This document shows positions 60,965 to 64,000 of a stretch of DNA of 64,000 nucleotides, one piece after another. The notes beneath the pieces are model-generated. The model saw only the letters and a list, made by a program, of their open reading frames with translations, did not search any database and was not told the origin of the DNA. The stretch is from Lachnospira pectinoschiza (GTDB lineage Bacteria > Bacillota > Clostridia > Lachnospirales > Lachnospiraceae), in NCBI RefSeq assembly GCF_900103815.1, contig NZ_FNHZ01000005.1, positions 1-64,000 on the forward strand, in the 5' to 3' direction. Numbering within the stretch: position 1 is the first letter of the stretch; every line of letters begins with the position of its first letter. The position numbers and the translations under genes are program-made.

Positions 60965-62413
60965 ATGAAAAGAGTGAAAAATTTTATAAAAAATAATATT
61001 TTGCTTGTAACAAATATTATTATCATTGTGATTGGCGCAATATTTGCAATTGTTCTTTCAGTTAATAGCTTGAAATCTATTATAAAGAAAGACATGGAAA
61101 ATACCACTAGTGCGCTTTTTGATGGGGTTTACACATCAATTAGTGATGTTTTAGAGTATACAGTTAATTATACTAATGGTATGTGTAATGACTATTTTTT
61201 ACAAGAAATGCTTGATTTAGAAGATGAAATGGATGAGGCCGAGTTTGAGGATATGATGGCCCAATATCTAGAGAGAAATCGAGCAGCAAATAACTGGGAG
61301 GGCGCTTATTTAATATCGTGTAAAACAAATAAATATTATACACCAGATGGCGTGGGTAAGATTGTAGATCCTGAAAATAACGAGTATGACGTTTGGTATA
61401 AAAACTTCATAGAATCGGGCATGGAGTACGGTTCTGACTTAACTTATGATGAGTTTAATGATCAGGAATACGTTATATTTACAGATAGAGTTATGAGAAT
61501 AAATGGTGAAGTGCGCGCTGTTCTTGGCTGCGCAATTTATCTTACAGATATAACTGATGATATGAAGCATTGCGCTGATGAGTACAATGTCGATGTATGT
61601 TTAACAGATGTTGATGGAAATACAACTCTAGACATTAATGGTATCAACCTAGTAGAGTCTTATTATTGTAGATACTACACTAATGACATGGTGGAAATAG
61701 ACCAGATATATACGGATGATGGTTACATTATAAGAAGATATATTCCTGATTTGGGAATGTATTTAGTAGTTAGAAATAATCACTACAGTTTATCTGAAAA
61801 ATTCATAAAGATTTATAGAGGTGCAGTTATTTATGCCTGTGTTATGATTTTGATTTTGACATGCTTAAACTTCTATAGATTTAGAGGTGAAAAGGCTGTA
61901 CTTAAAAGCAATATCTACACGGATTTCCTAACACAAATTTCTAATGTTAAGGGCTTACAAACCAACATAAAGACCTTTATTAGCGGCGGTAATAGTAAGG
62001 AAATTGGCGGGTCTATGTTCATTTTAGATATTGATAATTTCAAACAGATAAATGATAACTTTGGACATAGAAAAGGTGATGAGGTGCTTCATATGTTTGC
62101 CAATGAGCTTTCAAAAGCTTTTAGAGCTGGTGATATTGTGGGCCGACTTGGGGGCGATGAATTTATGGTGTTTTCTCCAACTCTTAACGATTATAAGCAC
62201 ATTGAAAAAAAGGCACAAGAGCTTAAAGAACTGTTTCAGTGGACAATTTCAGAATCTGGAAAAGCTGTTAATATATCAGTAAGTATTGGAGTTGCAATCT
62301 ATCCAAAGGATGGGGCAACTTATGAAGAACTTTATAAGACTGCAGATAAAGCCCTATATTATGTAAAAAAACATAAAAAGGATGGATATTGCATATATGG
62401 AAAAATTAGCTGA
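60965..62413 (+). CDS. Diguanylate cyclase with extracellular dCache-like sensor
   Basis: A 482-residue membrane protein. A first span (about 10-35), an extracellular sensor of roughly 250 residues (EGAYLISCKTNKYYTPDG, WYKNFIESG, and the IYTDDGYIIRRYIPDLGMYL half) that fits a dCache fold, a second span (about 288-308), then a GGDEF domain. The active loop is GGDEF in VGRLGGDEFMVF, and the inhibitory RxxD is RAGD five residues before. It should make cyclic-di-GMP in response to an outside ligand. The ATG at 60965 follows AGAGGG. An in-frame TTG at 60938 lies at the expected start of transcription. Confidence 0.93.
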   Translation: MKRVKNFIKNNILLVTNIIIIVIGAIFAIVLSVNSLKSIIKKDMENTTSALFDGVYTSISDVLEYTVNYTNGMCNDYFLQEMLDLEDEMDEAEFEDMMAQYLERNRAANNWEGAYLISCKTNKYYTPDGVGKIVDPENNEYDVWYKNFIESGMEYGSDLTYDEFNDQEYVIFTDRVMRINGEVRAVLGCAIYLTDITDDMKHCADEYNVDVCLTDVDGNTTLDINGINLVESYYCRYYTNDMVEIDQIYTDDGYIIRRYIPDLGMYLVVRNNHYSLSEKFIKIYRGAVIYACVMILILTCLNFYRFRGEKAVLKSNIYTDFLTQISNVKGLQTNIKTFISGGNSKEIGGSMFILDIDNFKQINDNFGHRKGDEVLHMFANELSKAFRAGDIVGRLGGDEFMVFSPTLNDYKHIEKKAQELKELFQWTISESGKAVNISVSIGVAIYPKDGATYEELYKTADKALYYVKKHKKDGYCIYGKIS

Positions 62414-62531
62414 TTACTTTTAATACGTTATGTTCACATATTCATAGTATATTTGCTTTTATATAATTTTTATGCTAGTCTTTTTTTGCTTTATTATTTG
62501 GTAGAAAAAATTTTATATTAGGAGCTTTATT

Positions 62532-63332
62532 ATGAAATTGACAATGCTTGGAACAGGTAATGCATTAGTATCAGATTGCTATAATACTTGTTTTATTTTA
62601 GAAGATAACAATGAATTGTTTATGGTTGATGCAGGTGGCGGAAACCAGGTACTTAGTCAGATTAAAAAGGCTGGATATGACTGGAAAAATATTCGTCACA
62701 TTTTCTTAACTCATAAGCATATAGATCACCTTCTTGGCGCTGTTTGGATGACTAGAATGATTTGTCAGAATATTAGACAGGGTCAATATGAAGGAGATGC
62801 ATATATTTATTCACATAAGGAAGTTTTAGACTTACTTAGAGATATGGCTAATAAGCTTATTCAGAAAAAAGATACTGCTTTTATTGATAAGAGATTACAT
62901 TTCGTAGAAGTTAAGGATGGGGAAAGTCTTGAAATAATCGGACATAAGGTTGAATTCTTTGACATTTTATCAACTAAGGCTAAACAGTTTGGTTTCTGTC
63001 TTGAAATGGCTGATGGAAAGAAGTTTACATGTTGTGGTGACGAACCATTAAATGAGCAACTAGAAAGTTATGCTAAAGATGCTAAATGGTTATTACACGA
63101 GGCATTTTGTCTTTATTCACAGGCAGATATTTTTAAACCATACGAAAAACATCATTCAACAGTAAAGGATGCTAGCGAATTAGCAGCAAAGCTTTCAGTT
63201 GAAAATGTATTGCTATATCATACTGAAGAAAAGAACCTTGCAAATAGAAAAGAGTTATACACTAAGGAAGCTAGAGAATACTACAATGGTAATATCTTTG
63301 TGCCAGATGATTTAGAAGTTATAGAGTTATAG
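62532..63332 (+). CDS. Metallo-beta-lactamase fold hydrolase, RNase Z-like
   Basis: A 266-residue MBL-fold protein. The metal motif HKHIDH is at 61-66, followed by the other ligands CCGDEPLNE and HEAFC, with a final His in LLYHTEE. The start LTMLGTGNALVSDCYNTCF is typical of the RNase Z/arylsulfatase-like branch. RNase Z trims tRNA 3' ends, and both tRNA genes here lack CCA, but this member is short of the flexible arm of authentic RNase Z, so another role is possible. GGAG precedes the ATG. It is a single gene with its own terminator. Confidence 0.87.
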   Translation: MKLTMLGTGNALVSDCYNTCFILEDNNELFMVDAGGGNQVLSQIKKAGYDWKNIRHIFLTHKHIDHLLGAVWMTRMICQNIRQGQYEGDAYIYSHKEVLDLLRDMANKLIQKKDTAFIDKRLHFVEVKDGESLEIIGHKVEFFDILSTKAKQFGFCLEMADGKKFTCCGDEPLNEQLESYAKDAKWLLHEAFCLYSQADIFKPYEKHHSTVKDASELAAKLSVENVLLYHTEEKNLANRKELYTKEAREYYNGNIFVPDDLEVIEL

Positions 63333-63338
63333 AGATTT

Positions 63339-63370
63339 AAAGCCTAGTGAATTATTTTACTAGGCTTTTT
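63339..63370 (+). terminator. Terminator after the MBL-fold gene
   Basis: A 13-bp stem AAAGCCTAGTGAA/TTTACTAGGCTTT with one G-U pair, followed by T. Confidence 0.9.
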
Positions 63371-63392
63371 GCTATATGTAGGAAATATAAAT

Positions 63393-63426
63393 GGGACTTA
63401 TGTTATATTAGTATGACATAAGTCCC
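63393..63426. repeat. 11-bp inverted repeat
   Basis: GGGACTTATGT/ACATAAGTCCC with a 12-base spacer, no T-run. It could be a protein-binding palindrome or an RNA hairpin. Nothing else is seen in 63371-63580. Confidence 0.6.
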
Positions 63427-63580
63427 CTACACAAACAGCTTGTGGAATTGGAAAAAATAGTGATAATAAGCAAGTTACACAAGATAGCCTTGCATCTAAT
63501 TAAAATCTTAAATCGACACATTTTCAAATCTGTGTTTTATCACCACTTTTTTTGGGCTCGTATATTTGTTCGATTAGCTA

Positions 63581-63631
63581 TTGAAATTTTTATTAGGTCT
63601 TGTTATAATCATAATAGAACAGGTGTTCTAT
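63581..63631 (+). promoter_or_regulatory. Promoter with LexA-like (SOS) operator
   Basis: TTGAAA (63581-63586) and TATAAT (63604-63609) with a 17-base spacer. Directly after the -10 lies the perfect palindrome ATAGAAC-AGGT-GTTCTAT (63614-63631). Its core GAAC-N4-GTTC matches the Gram-positive LexA/DinR box except for the outer CG. Repression at the transcription start is expected, with release after DNA damage. Confidence 0.7.
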
Positions 63632-63671
63632 AACTGTGAAATGGTGATTATAATTTTAGAAGGTGGATGAC

Positions 63672-63953
63672 ATGTATAAGAGAAAGCCTGTAGATGTAAT
63701 ATTGCAGAACAATATAGATGGTACAATTATCCCTTTAAAGCTTAGAATTAAGGGAGAAGATGGAGAACAATACGAGTGTAAGGTAATAGGTTATATAGAC
63801 CTATCAGGCCAGGGAGCAAGGACCTTTGCCGATGGAGTCTATGTCTCTAATAGAAATTTAGTTTATAAGTGTAAGCTACAAGTGGAGGATAAGGAGAAGG
63901 TGGTGAATTTATATCATATACCAAGTATAAGTGCTTGGTTTATAACGGTTTGA
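63672..63953 (+). CDS. Small protein, probable SOS-regulated companion of DNA polymerase IV
   Basis: A 93-residue soluble, beta-rich protein. The start MYKRKPVDVILQNNIDGTIIPLKL resembles small proteins of unknown function that I recall next to dinB in Clostridia. The gene follows a LexA-like box, which fits. No dinB is in the window, because it ends 47 bases after the stop. ATG 63672 is preceded by AGAAGG; a GTG nine bases earlier overlaps that site. No catalytic motif is visible. Confidence 0.75.
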   Translation: MYKRKPVDVILQNNIDGTIIPLKLRIKGEDGEQYECKVIGYIDLSGQGARTFADGVYVSNRNLVYKCKLQVEDKEKVVNLYHIPSISAWFITV

Positions 63954-64000
63954 TTTTATTTGACAAAGAAAGTTTATTAATATTGGTTCTTTTAATTATT

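Noticed and set aside
63442..63633. 63-codon frame before the SOS-type gene
   Set aside because: It overlaps the promoter and LexA-like box, and its composition is not protein-like.

Overview
The window is a 64-kb piece of the chromosome of an AT-rich, Gram-positive anaerobe of the Clostridia, most likely a member of the Lachnospiraceae. I infer this from strong AGGAGG-like ribosome binding sites, AGA-dominated arginine codons, the gene order tig-clpP-clpX-lon-engB, the order rho-rpmE-DUF1385-prmC-prfA, a DUF4364 regulator, an LPxTG surface protein and 23S rRNA sequence. No phage, transposase, CRISPR or resistance island is visible. It reads as core chromosome with scattered GC-rich palindromic islands.

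Layout. 1-290: 3' end of a 23S rRNA gene, followed by a terminator and no 5S gene. 572-5013: an EAL phosphodiesterase, dihydroorotase, a DJ-1/PfpI protein and a D,D-carboxypeptidase. 5154-11734: the protein quality-control block tig, clpP, clpX, lon and engB. 11871-14640 (minus): a DUF4364 regulator, a TIGR01212 radical-SAM protein and malic enzyme. 14963-21321: the transcription/translation block rho (with a Q/N-rich repeat domain), rpmE, DUF1385, prmC and prfA. 21517-23341: small proteins and an RNase H. 23398-27382: the NAD de novo operon nadA-nadB-nadC behind a palindromic operator, followed by its probable repressor niaR. 27545-29694: a hydrolase and an SNF transporter. 29773-30104: a probable unannotated structured RNA with its own promoter and terminator, followed by a GC-rich palindrome and repeat region up to the polyamine genes.

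30553-38283 is a polyamine operon: speA-like decarboxylase, speE-like, carboxyspermidine dehydrogenase, nspC, aguA, a membrane protein and aguB. It can make putrescine from arginine through agmatine and N-carbamoylputrescine, and then extend it through carboxyspermidine without decarboxylated SAM. Two intrinsic terminators lie inside it. It is followed 9 nt later by a striking fusion of a TetM/EF-G-like ribosomal GTPase to a YacP/Rae1-type NYN endonuclease (38293-40923), which I consider the best candidate for an undescribed system. Next come an SGNH esterase, a lipid kinase and the glutamate synthase pair gltB-gltD.

49874-64000: a long near-perfect hairpin (50504-50747), a membrane GGDEF cyclase, an HPr-like protein lacking the phosphorylatable His, a second SpeE-like protein, an AEC transporter, two tRNA-Leu genes (anticodons AAG and CAG), a thioredoxin, hairpin islands around tRNA-Leu(CAG), a C39-like peptidase, an LPxTG leucine-rich-repeat surface protein, a TetR/hydrolase divergent pair, a dCache-like GGDEF cyclase, an RNase Z-like hydrolase, and a small gene behind a LexA-like box. 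One EAL and two GGDEF proteins show active cyclic-di-GMP signalling.

All calls rest on reading the sequence and on remembered family signatures. No database search or folding program was run.
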